Origin: TK10-74A sp965217625
GTDB taxonomy: Bacteria > Chloroflexota > Dehalococcoidia > Bin125
DNA length: 64,000 bases
NCBI GenBank assembly: GCA_965217625.1
Contig: OZ244557.1
Location: 930,001 to 994,000 of the forward strand
Direction of reading: 5' to 3'
Positions 39,750-47,056 of this stretch are shown in pieces (position 1 is the first letter of the stretch; the number at the start of each line of letters is the position of its first letter). The position numbers and the translations under genes are program-made. The notes below the pieces were generated by a model. That model did no database searches. It saw nothing but the letters and a program-made list of their open reading frames with translations, and was not told the origin of the DNA.

Positions 39750-41755
39750 ACCGGACTCTCCTGCGGCGACGATAGCGCGGCTTCGCTGAGTGCCGGTCCG
39801 AAGTGGGCGAGGGCGCTGGTGACCGGGGCGGGGGCCATCTGGCCCAGGCCGCAGAGCGACGCGTCGCGCAGCAGCGGGATCAACTCATCGATGTCGGCGC
39901 GGGCGGCGGACTGCTGGCCGGGGTCGCGCAGCCGGCGCAGGGCGTCGGCGAGGCGCTCGCCGCCCTCGCGGCAGGGGGTGCACTTGCCGCAGGACTCGCG
40001 CGCGTTGTAGTCGGCCTCGATCTGCACGACCTCCGCGACGGGCAGGCGGTCGTCGAAGGCGACGAAGCCCCCCGAGCCGAGCACCGCGCCCGCCTCGTCG
40101 ATCAGGCCCGGGCCGATGGCGGCGTCGAAGCGATCGGGGGGCAGCAACCCGCCCGACGGCCCGCCCGCGACCACGCCCGTCAACGCCGCCACGGGATCGG
40201 CGAGGCCGCCGACGCGCAGGATGTCGGCGACGCTGGCGCCCATCGGCAGCTCGATCAGGCCGGGGCGCGGGACGCAGCCGCTGAGCGAGATCAGCTTCGT
40301 GCCGGGGGCGTCGGCGGCGCCGGCCTCGCGGAACCACTCGACGCCGAAGCGGAACAGGTCGGGCAGGTTGCAGAGCGTCTCGACGTTGTTGATCACGGTG
40401 GGACGGCCCCAGAGCCCGCGCTCGGTGGGGAAGGGGGGTCGCAGCCGGGGGACGGCGCGGCGGCCCTCAATGCTCTCCAGGATGACCGTCTCCTCGCCGC
40501 AGACGTAGCCGCCCGCGCCGCGCCGGATCTCGACGCGCAGCCCCGCCTCGGGCCCGACGATGCCCGACTCCGCGGCCCGGCACAGGGCGTCGGCCATGCG
40601 CGCCGCCGAGCGGTCGGCCTGCCCGTTGATGTAGAGGTAGGCCGTCGCCGCGCCGATCGCGCGGGCGGCGATGCAGATGCCCTCGACCAGGCGATGGGGG
40701 TCGGCCTCCATCAGGCCGCGATCCTTGAACACGCCCGGCTCCCCCTCCTCGGCGTTGACCACGAGGATGGGCGCTCCGTTCAGTGCGGCGGCGTCGCGCG
40801 CGGCGCGCCACTTCAGATGGACGGGGAAGTACGCCCCGCCGCGACCGCGCAGCCCCGACGCCTCGATGACGTCGACGATCTCCTCCGGGCCGAGGCCGGC
40901 CGCCGTCTTGAGGCCCACGTACGCGCCCGCCGCCCGCGCCTCGTCCAGGCAGCCGGGATCGATCTGGCCGGCGCGGGCGAGCAGGCGTCGGATCTGGCCG
41001 CCGAAGAACTCGCGCAGGGCGGGGTCCCCCGGCTGCCCGTTGAGCAGGGCGCGGGCCGCGTCGACCGCCGTCGCGGCGGTGACGGGGAGGGCAGGGGGAT
41101 GGGGGCGGCCGTCGGGCGGCAGCGCGAGCACGGGCGCGGCCCAGGCGGCGCCGTCGCCGCCGGTCTCCACGACGTCGATGCCGGGCAGTTGCCGGCGCAG
41201 GGCGTCGAGTACGGGGCCTGCGCCGGCGGCCCGCGCCATCGACCCGCCGCGCAGATGCAGGCGGGGGCGGGGGCCGACGGGCGGGGATGGCGCGGCGCCG
41301 GGGGCGGCGCCGGGGGCGGCGTCGCGATCGGCGCCGGCGTCCGCTGTGGGCTGGGCGGAGGCGCGACCGCGCAGGCGCCCGTCCAACACCACGGGCTGGA
41401 CCACCGGCGCGACGGCGCAGGCGAACAGGCACTCACGCTCCTCCACCCGCCGGCCGGCGGCGCGCAGGTCGTCGAGCAGGGCGTCGGCGCCGGCCAGCCG
41501 GCAACTCAGCCCGCGACAGACGCCCACCGCGCCCGGCTCGGCCGGGACGCTGCGGAACTCGGTGTAGGAGGTCGCGACGGCGTAGAGGTCGGAGTTGGGG
41601 ATGTGCAGCCAGCGCCCGATGCGCTCCAGCCCCTCCGGCGCGAGGTAGCCGGCGAGGTCGTGCAGCAGGTGCAGGGCGGGCAGCGCCTGCCCGCGCTCGC
41701 GCGGCAGCCGCGCGAGGCGGTCGTCGAGGCCGTCGATGGGGGAGCGGGCGGTCAT
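39746..41755 (-). CDS. fdhB: formate dehydrogenase diaphorase subunit (NuoE-NuoF fusion)
   Basis: 669 residues. Residues 1-120 are a NuoE-like thioredoxin-fold [2Fe-2S] domain with C80, C85, C109, C113. An Ala/Pro-rich linker (about 130-165) joins a NuoF part: SGLRGRGGAYFPVHLKW and EGEPGVFKDRGLM bind FMN/NADH, GAGGYVCGEETVILESIEG follows, and ESCGKCTPCREGG with SLCGLGQMAP binds the [4Fe-4S] cluster. It transfers electrons from FdhA to NAD+. ATG 41755 has no Shine-Dalgarno; GACAAT lies six bases upstream, so a leaderless start is likely. Confidence 0.9.
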   Translation of the reverse strand: MTARSPIDGLDDRLARLPRERGQALPALHLLHDLAGYLAPEGLERIGRWLHIPNSDLYAVATSYTEFRSVPAEPGAVGVCRGLSCRLAGADALLDDLRAAGRRVEERECLFACAVAPVVQPVVLDGRLRGRASAQPTADAGADRDAAPGAAPGAAPSPPVGPRPRLHLRGGSMARAAGAGPVLDALRRQLPGIDVVETGGDGAAWAAPVLALPPDGRPHPPALPVTAATAVDAARALLNGQPGDPALREFFGGQIRRLLARAGQIDPGCLDEARAAGAYVGLKTAAGLGPEEIVDVIEASGLRGRGGAYFPVHLKWRAARDAAALNGAPILVVNAEEGEPGVFKDRGLMEADPHRLVEGICIAARAIGAATAYLYINGQADRSAARMADALCRAAESGIVGPEAGLRVEIRRGAGGYVCGEETVILESIEGRRAVPRLRPPFPTERGLWGRPTVINNVETLCNLPDLFRFGVEWFREAGAADAPGTKLISLSGCVPRPGLIELPMGASVADILRVGGLADPVAALTGVVAGGPSGGLLPPDRFDAAIGPGLIDEAGAVLGSGGFVAFDDRLPVAEVVQIEADYNARESCGKCTPCREGGERLADALRRLRDPGQQSAARADIDELIPLLRDASLCGLGQMAPAPVTSALAHFGPALSEAALSSPQESPV

Positions 41756-41780
41756 AACGGGATTGTCGCATGCCCGCCCG
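41753..41780 (-). repeat. copy A of a duplicated promoter/start segment (fdhB)
   Basis: TGCGACAATCCCGT plus the fdhB ATG and the preceding GGGCGGGC. The same stretch with two base changes recurs at 42833-42860 on the same strand. The hexamer GACAAT is six bases before the start codon in both copies. Confidence 0.75.
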
Positions 41781-41813
41781 GAGGGCGCGCGCGAGGGGGG
41801 CGGCCGGCGCGGA

Positions 41814-42239
41814 TCAGAGGGGGTTGCGCCAGCGCAGGCCGGGGAAGCGGGCGAAGTCCGTGTCGTTGGAGTGGACCTCGGCCTGGTACTCGATCGCCAG
41901 GGCGGCGATGTGCGCGTCGGTGACGAGGTTCCCCCCAACCCCGGCGGCGCTGAGGGCGCGGCGGAACAGCGTCAGGTGCTCGACGCCGGGGTTCAGGGGC
42001 GTGACGTGGGGGAGGGCGAACCACTCCTGTACGTCGTCGACGGCCTGCTCCGGCGTCACCGGGGGGCTGAGCATGCCGCGCTGCGTGACGAGGCGCACGT
42101 ACCCCGACGTCACGACCCAGGGCACGCCGACCCGCTCCGTCCCGTTCAGGAGATCCTCCCACCAGCGGCGGGCGGGGGCGTACTGCGGCGCCCTGTCATT
42201 GTAGGCGTAGACGAGCAGATTCAGGTCGGGGACGATCAC
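41814..42239 (-). CDS. vapC: PIN-domain toxin of a VapBC-type system
   Basis: 141 residues. VPDLNLLVYAYN gives the first metal-binding Asp (D5), LVTDAHIAALAIEYQAEVHSNDTDFARFPGL gives the later acidic cluster and the SNDTDF motif of VapC ribonucleases. RLVTQRGMLSPPVTPEQA is common in this subfamily. VapC toxins cut tRNA or rRNA until neutralised by VapB. Start overlaps the antitoxin stop by four bases. All the acidic residues look intact. Confidence 0.9.
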   Translation of the reverse strand: MIVPDLNLLVYAYNDRAPQYAPARRWWEDLLNGTERVGVPWVVTSGYVRLVTQRGMLSPPVTPEQAVDDVQEWFALPHVTPLNPGVEHLTLFRRALSAAGVGGNLVTDAHIAALAIEYQAEVHSNDTDFARFPGLRWRNPL

Positions 42240-42493
42240 TCCGCGTGCCGTCGCAGGAAGTCGTCCACCTCGAGCTGGTCGTAGAGTTGGTTGAGGCGGA
42301 GAGGGTCGACGCCGGGGGCGAAGCCGCCGTGATGCGGCTTGACCCGGAAGCGGGGCCGGTCCTCCCGGGGGGTGGGGGCCATCCCCCGGCGCAGGGTGTC
42401 GTTGACCACCTGCCGGAACGGCTTATCCAGCAGTCGCGCCTGTTCCTTCAAGGAGGCGGCGACATCGTCGTCCAAGGTCAGCGTGGTTCTCAT
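42236..42493 (-). CDS. vapB: VapB-type antitoxin
   Basis: 85 residues. MRTTLTLDDDVAASLKEQARLLDKPFRQVVNDTLRRG is a ribbon-helix-helix DNA-binding domain; residues 45-85, ending VDDFLRRHAE, form the flexible toxin-wrapping tail. It should repress its own promoter, and a perfect 14-base palindrome overlaps the -10 element just upstream. ATG 42493 has no Shine-Dalgarno sequence and is six bases after the -10, so the mRNA should be leaderless. Confidence 0.9.
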   Translation of the reverse strand: MRTTLTLDDDVAASLKEQARLLDKPFRQVVNDTLRRGMAPTPREDRPRFRVKPHHGGFAPGVDPLRLNQLYDQLEVDDFLRRHAE

Positions 42494-42496
42494 GCA

Positions 42497-42528
42497 GGCA
42501 TCATGATGCCTCGCGCAGATGATGTCAA
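42497..42528 (-). promoter_or_regulatory. vapBC promoter with overlapping palindromic operator
   Basis: On the minus strand: TTGACA (42528-42523), 17-base spacer, CATGAT (42505-42500), then six bases and the vapB ATG. The palindrome GGCATCATGATGCC at 42497-42510 covers the -10, where bound VapB or VapBC would block polymerase. Confidence 0.75.
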
Positions 42529-42554
42529 GATGCGCGACCGCCCTGCGCCGCCGC

Positions 42555-42755
42555 TCAAGCCGTCTCGAACTGCAACGCCGAGAGGTCCAGGTTGGGGGAA
42601 CGCTTGGAGAGTTGGAGCATTTCCACGCCCACCACCTGGTTCGATTCGTTGTAGTCGAGCACGACCCCCGGCGAGACCTCCTCGGACTCGAATATGGGGG
42701 AGTCGTCGAGGCGGAAGTAGAGGGCGTCGGCTTCCTTGTCCACCTTCAGCTTCAT
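42555..42755 (-). CDS. DUF2283 protein
   Basis: 66 residues. MKLKVDKEADALYFRLDDSPIFESEEVSPGVVLDYNESNQVVGVEML is the complete DUF2283 pattern (YxRL near residue 13, then an acidic strand, then GVEML). These small proteins often accompany DUF4258-type partners in toxin-antitoxin-like pairs; no such partner is present here. The ATG overlaps the stop of a 27-codon upstream ORF (ATGA), and GAGAGG is also correctly spaced. Confidence 0.82.
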   Translation of the reverse strand: MKLKVDKEADALYFRLDDSPIFESEEVSPGVVLDYNESNQVVGVEMLQLSKRSPNLDLSALQFETA

Positions 42756-42835
42756 CGCTCACCTCTCGTGCTTCGATCGACGAAGTCGCGCGCCGGGCCG
42801 CTGCCGACGCCGTCCATGACGGCCTGCAGGGTCAT
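42752..42835 (-). CDS. 27-residue leader ORF before the DUF2283 gene
   Basis: Encodes MTLQAVMDGVGSGPARDFVDRSTRGER. It starts at the ATG inside the duplicated fdhB-type promoter, six bases after GACAAT, and its stop overlaps the DUF2283 start (ATGA). Its first nine residues resemble the FdhB start (MTARSPIDG, sharing M, T, D, G at the same positions). It is either a coupling leader or the remnant of an fdhB-like start. Confidence 0.45.
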   Translation of the reverse strand: MTLQAVMDGVGSGPARDFVDRSTRGER

Positions 42836-42860
42836 GACGGGATTGTCGCACGCCCGCCGG
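42833..42860 (-). repeat. copy B of the duplicated promoter/start segment
   Basis: Same strand as copy A at 41753-41780, with two substitutions in the first 27 bases, including GACAAT, six-base spacer and ATG. The two copies bracket the VapBC-DUF2283 module. Confidence 0.75.
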
Positions 42861-42890
42861 GAAGGGGGGCGAGAGAGGCGGCACACAGAC

Positions 42891-42910
42891 AGCCCCTCCG
42901 CGGAGGGGCT
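42891..42910 (-). terminator. terminator of the gltX-tRNA-Gln-tRNA-Glu unit
   Basis: Perfect 20-base palindrome (AGCCCCTCCG with CGGAGGGGCT), 10 bases after the encoded CCA of tRNA-Glu on the minus strand, followed by GTCTGTGTG rather than a run of T. Confidence 0.65.
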
Positions 42911-42919
42911 GGAGAGGGC

Positions 42920-42996
42920 TGGTAGCGCATGGGGGATTCGAACCCCCGATCTCCGCCTTGAGAGGGCGGTGTCCTGGGCCGCTAGACGAATGCGCC
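42920..42996 (-). tRNA. tRNA-Glu (anticodon CTC), CCA encoded
   Basis: Acceptor GGCGCAT pairs with ATGCGCT; discriminator A. Anticodon stem CCGCC/GGCGG closes loop CTCTCAA, reading GAG. T arm GGGGG-TTCGAAT-CCCCC. It lies seven bases after tRNA-Gln and in the same orientation as gltX, its synthetase. Confidence 0.96.
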
Positions 42997-43002
42997 ACGG
43001 GT

Positions 43003-43076
43003 TGGCTGGGGATGGAGGATTCGAACCCCCGCTAACTGATCCAGAGTCAGTCGTCCTACCGCTAGACCAATCCCCA
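43003..43076 (-). tRNA. tRNA-Gln (anticodon CTG), CCA encoded
   Basis: Acceptor TGGGGAT/ATCCCCA with the U1-A72 pair typical of bacterial tRNA-Gln, discriminator G. Anticodon stem ACTGA/TCAGT closes loop CTCTGGA, reading CAG. Located 67 bases after the gltX stop, same strand. Confidence 0.96.
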
Positions 43077-43142
43077 GTACGGCTCCAGTTTAGAGGCGCG
43101 GCCGTGGGGCTCGCAATCGCGGGTGTTGCGCAGCGGCGACAT

Positions 43143-44624
43143 TCAGTCGTCGGGGCGGGCGAGGCGCTCCGCCGCGACGTTGAGCCGCTCGACGGCCCGG
43201 GCGCGGCCCAGCACGGTCAGCGTCTCGAAGAGCGGCGGCGCGATGCGCTTGCCCGTGACGGCGACGCGCACGGGCGTGAAGACCACGCCCGGCCGCAGCG
43301 CCAGCCGATCGGCGAGGCCGCGCAGGGCGGCCTCGATCGCCGCGGTCGTCCAGGGATCGACGGCCTTGAGCGCCGCGATCGCGCCCTCGACGGCCGCCAA
43401 CGCCCCCGAGGGGTTGTCGCGGAAGCCCTTGCCCATCAACTCCGCGTTGGGGTAGTCGAGCGGGCCGGGGACGAAGAAGAAATCGACGTACTCCGCGACT
43501 TCGGACAGCCGCTTGACCCGCTCCTGGATCAGCGGCGCGAGCGGGGCCAGGGGGGCCAGGTCGAGGGGCCGGGCGACGTCGTCGGGCAGCAGCCGCTCGA
43601 GGAACGGCGTGGCCCGATCGAAGAACTCCTGGGGGCCGAGACCGCGCAGGAAGTCGGCGTTCATGGCGTCGAGGCGGGCCTGGTCGAAGGTCGCCGGCGT
43701 GACGCCCATGCGGTCGATGTCGAAGGCCGCGACGATCTCGGCGACGGACATCTTGGTCGTGTGGTCGTCCTTGGACCAGCCGAGCAGCGCGAGGAAGTTG
43801 ATCAGCGCCTCGGGCAGGTAGCCCTGCTCGGCGTAGGCCTGCACAGACGTCGCCCCGTGGCGCTTGCTGAGCTTGCCCTTGTCGGGCCCCAGGATGACCG
43901 GCTGGTGGACGAAGACCGGGGGCTCGAAGCCGAGCGCCTCGTAGAGCAGCATGTGCCGCGGCGCGCTCGGCAGCCACTCGTCGCCGCGGAAGACGTGGCT
44001 GATCCGCATCGCGTGGTCGTCCACGACGGAGGCCAGGTGATAGGTCGGGAAGCCGTCCTCTTTGAGCAGGACGTTGTCATCCAGGAGGCGATTCTCGAAG
44101 GCGACGCCGCCGCGCAGGGCGTCCGGCACGACCGTGACGCCCTCGCGGGGCATCCGGAAGCGCACGACGCTGCGCCCGTCCTGGGCCGCGATCTCGGCGG
44201 CGATCTGCGCGGCGTCCAGGTCGCGGCAGCGGCTGTCGTAGCCGGGCGGCTGCTTGCGCCGCTGTTGCTCCTGGCGCACGCGGACCACGCGCTCGGGCGA
44301 GCAGACGCAGCGGTAGGCGTGACCGGAGGCCAGCAGCCGCTCCGCCGCCGCCTGATAGCGGGGCAGGCGCTCCGACTGGCGATACGGGCCGCACGGCCCG
44401 CCGATGTCGGGGCCCTCGTCCCAGTGCAGGCCCATCCAGCGCAGGCCCTTGAGGATGCGGGCCTCGGCCCCCGCGACGCCGCGGCCCTGGTCGGTGTCCT
44501 CGATGCGGACGATGAACTCGCCGCCGTGGTGGCGCGCGAAGAGCCAGTCGAACAGCGCGGTGCGCACGCTGCCCATGTGCAGCTCGCCGGTGGGGCTGGG
44601 ACCGAAGCGGACGCGAACGCTCAT
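43143..44624 (-). CDS. gltX: glutamyl-tRNA synthetase
   Basis: 493 residues, class I. FGPSPTGELHMGSVRTALFDWLFAR holds the HIGH-type motif (HMGS), and VILGPDKGKLSKRHGA the KMSKS-type motif. A zinc-type Cys cluster is partly present (YRCVCSPERV, YDSRCRDL). The C-terminal all-helical anticodon-binding domain starts near residue 330. It charges tRNA-Glu and, if non-discriminating, tRNA-Gln, both of which are encoded directly behind it. Start ATG 44624. Confidence 0.96.
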   Translation of the reverse strand: MSVRVRFGPSPTGELHMGSVRTALFDWLFARHHGGEFIVRIEDTDQGRGVAGAEARILKGLRWMGLHWDEGPDIGGPCGPYRQSERLPRYQAAAERLLASGHAYRCVCSPERVVRVRQEQQRRKQPPGYDSRCRDLDAAQIAAEIAAQDGRSVVRFRMPREGVTVVPDALRGGVAFENRLLDDNVLLKEDGFPTYHLASVVDDHAMRISHVFRGDEWLPSAPRHMLLYEALGFEPPVFVHQPVILGPDKGKLSKRHGATSVQAYAEQGYLPEALINFLALLGWSKDDHTTKMSVAEIVAAFDIDRMGVTPATFDQARLDAMNADFLRGLGPQEFFDRATPFLERLLPDDVARPLDLAPLAPLAPLIQERVKRLSEVAEYVDFFFVPGPLDYPNAELMGKGFRDNPSGALAAVEGAIAALKAVDPWTTAAIEAALRGLADRLALRPGVVFTPVRVAVTGKRIAPPLFETLTVLGRARAVERLNVAAERLARPDD

Positions 44625-44665
44625 CTGTCTTACTCAGCCTTGCTCAGCCTGACGAAACGGTGCGG

Positions 44666-45718
44666 CTAGCGGATGTGCCGGGAGCGGTGGCGCGACTTGC
44701 GCCATCGCTTGTCACGCGCGTCCTGCCCGGGGGGGAGCGGCATGGCGGCCGCATCCACGGTACCGCCGATGCCGGCTCCATGCACCGGCGCCTGGCCGCG
44801 CAGGGCGTCGAGCAGCGCGACGATGTCGGCCGGGGGGGCGACGTCGACCCGGATGCGGGCCCCGCTGGTGGGGTGGTCGAAGGCGAGCAGGCGGGCGTGC
44901 AGGGCCTGCCGGCCGATGAGGTGCGAGGGGTGCCCGTAGATCGTGTCGCCGATGATGGGATGGCCCAGCGCCGACAGGTGCACGCGGATCTGATGCGTGC
45001 GGCCGGTGATCAGGTGGCAGTCGAGCAGCGAGGTGTCGGTGAACCGCTCGTCGACGCGGTACTCGGTGGTCGAGGGCTTGCCGCCCTCGACGACGGCCAT
45101 GCGCCGGGGGTCGGAGCGGTCGCGGCCGACGGGCGCCTCCACGCGCCCCTGCAGCGGGTCGGGGGTCCCGGCGACGACGGCCAGGTAGTGCTTCTCGACG
45201 CTGCGGGCGCGGATCTGGTCCTGCAGGCGCTGCAACGAGACCGCGTGCTTGGCCACCATCATGACGCCGCTGGTGTCCTTGTCGAGGCGGTGCACCAGGC
45301 CTGGGCGCAGCGCGTCGCCGATCTGCTGTAGGTCGGGGCAGTGCGCCAGCAGGGCGTTGACGAGCGTCGGCTCGCGCTCGCCGGGGGCGGGGTGCACCGT
45401 GAGGCCGGCGGGCTTGTTGAGCACGATCAGGTCGGCGTCCTCGTAGCGCACGTCGAGGGGGATGTCGATGGGCTCCGCGACCATGACGGCGGTCGCGGGC
45501 TCGGCCTGCACGCGCACCATCTCGCCGGCGCGCAAGCGGTACGAGGGCCGCTCCAGGCCGCCCTCGACCAGGACGAGGCCCTCGTTGATGAGGCGCCGCG
45601 CGGCGGTGCGAGAGAGGGGGGGCAGCCGCCGGGCGACGAACACGTCGAGCCGCTCACCGTCGCCGTCGGCCATGATCTCGGAGGGGGGCATCGCGCGGGG
45701 GAGTAGATCGAAGGGCAT
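44666..45718 (-). CDS. rluD: RluD-type 23S rRNA pseudouridine synthase
   Basis: 350 residues. N-terminal S4 RNA-binding domain (ERLDVFVARRLPPLSRTAARRLINEGLVLVEG), then the catalytic domain with PGLVHRLDKDTSGVMMVAK (catalytic Asp) and LITGRTHQIRVHLSALGHPIIGD. A 45-residue basic tail (KRWRKSRHRSRHIR) follows. It modifies helix 69 or related sites of 23S rRNA. Starts one base into the lspA stop (TGATG), so it is coupled to lspA. RluC- or RluA-type specificity cannot be excluded. Confidence 0.9.
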   Translation of the reverse strand: MPFDLLPRAMPPSEIMADGDGERLDVFVARRLPPLSRTAARRLINEGLVLVEGGLERPSYRLRAGEMVRVQAEPATAVMVAEPIDIPLDVRYEDADLIVLNKPAGLTVHPAPGEREPTLVNALLAHCPDLQQIGDALRPGLVHRLDKDTSGVMMVAKHAVSLQRLQDQIRARSVEKHYLAVVAGTPDPLQGRVEAPVGRDRSDPRRMAVVEGGKPSTTEYRVDERFTDTSLLDCHLITGRTHQIRVHLSALGHPIIGDTIYGHPSHLIGRQALHARLLAFDHPTSGARIRVDVAPPADIVALLDALRGQAPVHGAGIGGTVDAAAMPLPPGQDARDKRWRKSRHRSRHIR

Positions 45719-46308
45719 CAGCGGTGGGGGACGGATCGGGTGGCGTCGCGCACGACGAGCGTGACGAGGATGAGGACGACGCCCACGTTGATGCCGGCAT
45801 CGGCGACGTTGAAGGCGGGGAACTCGTTGAAGTTGATGAAGTCGGTCACGCTGCCCTGGTACACGCGATCGAGCAGGTTGCCGACGGCGCCGCCCAGGAT
45901 CAGCGCCAGGCCCAGCCGCGCCACCCAGTGGTCGACGACGGGGAAGAGGTAGTAGACGCCGAGCACGACGATCGCGACCAGGGCGGAGACCGCGAGCAGG
46001 CTGTTGGTGTCGTTGAAGAGGTTGAACGCGCCGCCGCTGTTCTCGAAGTGCGAGAAGCGGAAGAACGGCGCCAGCCGTTCGTGATCGCCCTCGGCCAGCG
46101 CGCCGCGCACGATCACTTTGGTGATCTGGTCGAAGGCGACCCAGGCGAGCGCCGTGGCCACGAAGATCGCGTCCTGGCGACCGCGCCCGGCACGCTGGTC
46201 GCGGAAGCGCCGCCGGACGCCGCCGAGCGCGCGCCGGGCCGGGACGGGCCCGCCGGCCGGCTCGGGGGCCGGCTCGGGGGCCGGCGAGACATCGGAGTGG
46301 GTCGTCAT
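45718..46308 (-). CDS. lspA: lipoprotein signal peptidase (signal peptidase II)
   Basis: 196 residues: a 45-residue Pro/Arg-rich cytoplasmic N terminus, then four membrane helices. FENSGGAFNLF, GGAVGNLLDRVYQGSVTDFI and FPAFNVADAGI contain the two catalytic Asp residues. It cleaves prolipoproteins, several of which are encoded in this window (pstS, the THI5-type binding protein, aapJ, the metallopeptidase). ATG 46308 has no ribosome-binding site; TACGCT is seven bases upstream. Confidence 0.95.
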   Translation of the reverse strand: MTTHSDVSPAPEPAPEPAGGPVPARRALGGVRRRFRDQRAGRGRQDAIFVATALAWVAFDQITKVIVRGALAEGDHERLAPFFRFSHFENSGGAFNLFNDTNSLLAVSALVAIVVLGVYYLFPVVDHWVARLGLALILGGAVGNLLDRVYQGSVTDFINFNEFPAFNVADAGINVGVVLILVTLVVRDATRSVPHR

Positions 46309-46315
46309 GATGTCG

Positions 46316-46321
46316 AGCGTA
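46316..46321 (-). promoter_or_regulatory. -10-like element of leaderless lspA-rluD
   Basis: TACGCT on the minus strand, seven bases (CGACATC) before the lspA ATG. It uses the same hexamer as the pst promoters. Confidence 0.5.
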
Positions 46322-46358
46322 CACGGGCCGTGCGTCCGCTCCGCGCGCGACGGCGTAC

Positions 46359-46364
46359 TAGGCT
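46359..46364 (+). promoter_or_regulatory. candidate -10 element for the sulfite-oxidase-like gene
   Basis: TAGGCT in GTACTAGGCTGG, 78 bases before the GTG at 46443, diverging from the lspA promoter. Confidence 0.4.
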
Positions 46365-46442
46365 GGAGCGACGTACCATGCAGCCGACACCTGCCGCCGC
46401 GCCGCCACGAGGCGGCGTCCGCACTCGGATCGGAGCCGCCAC

Positions 46443-47045
46443 GTGACGACCCTGTTCAGCGAGCAGCACGAGGATCGCGTCGACGGGCCCGACCGCTTGC
46501 CGCCCGGTCAGCGCCTGACCGAGCAGTGGCCGGTCCTCACCTACGGGGCGACCCCGCGCGTGGAGCTGCGCGACTGGAGCCTGCGCGTGTGGGGCGAAGT
46601 CGAGCGGGAAGTGGAGTGGAACTGGGAGCAGTTCCAGGCGCTGGGCACGGAGGAGCGCAGCAACGACATCCACTGCGTGACGCACTGGTCGCGCTTCGAC
46701 AACAACTGGGAGGGCGTCCTCATCGAGACGATCCTGCGGCAGGTGCGGCCCACGCCGCGGGCCGCGGCGGTGATGTTCCACTCCTACGGCGGCTACACGA
46801 CGAACGTCAGCCTGGACGCCCTGGCGCAGGACGACCATGCGATGATCGCCTTCTCCCACGACGGCGAACCGATCCACGCCGTGCACGGGGGGCCGGTGCG
46901 CGCCGTGCTGCCGTCGCTGTACTTCTGGAAGAGCGCCAAGTGGCTGCAGGGCATGGAGATCCTGCCCATGGACCGGCCCGGCTTCTGGGAGATGTACGGC
47001 TATCACCTGCGCGGCGACCCCTGGGCCGAAGAGCGCTACTCGTAG
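46443..47045 (+). CDS. sulfite-oxidase-like molybdopterin protein (YedY/MsrP fold, cytoplasmic)
   Basis: 200 residues. NDIHCVTHWSRFDNNWEGV carries the molybdenum-ligating Cys, FHSYGGYTTNVSLDAL and HGGPVRAVLPSLYFWKSAKWLQGMEI are standard blocks of the oxidoreductase molybdopterin-binding domain. No signal peptide or Tat motif, and no dimerisation domain, so it is a minimal cytoplasmic form. The reaction is unknown; sulfite oxidation and sulfoxide reduction are both possible. It is followed after 11 bases by a siroheme-decarboxylase-like protein. Confidence 0.88.
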   Translation: MTTLFSEQHEDRVDGPDRLPPGQRLTEQWPVLTYGATPRVELRDWSLRVWGEVEREVEWNWEQFQALGTEERSNDIHCVTHWSRFDNNWEGVLIETILRQVRPTPRAAAVMFHSYGGYTTNVSLDALAQDDHAMIAFSHDGEPIHAVHGGPVRAVLPSLYFWKSAKWLQGMEILPMDRPGFWEMYGYHLRGDPWAEERYS

Positions 47046-47056
47046 TCCCGGGCCCC

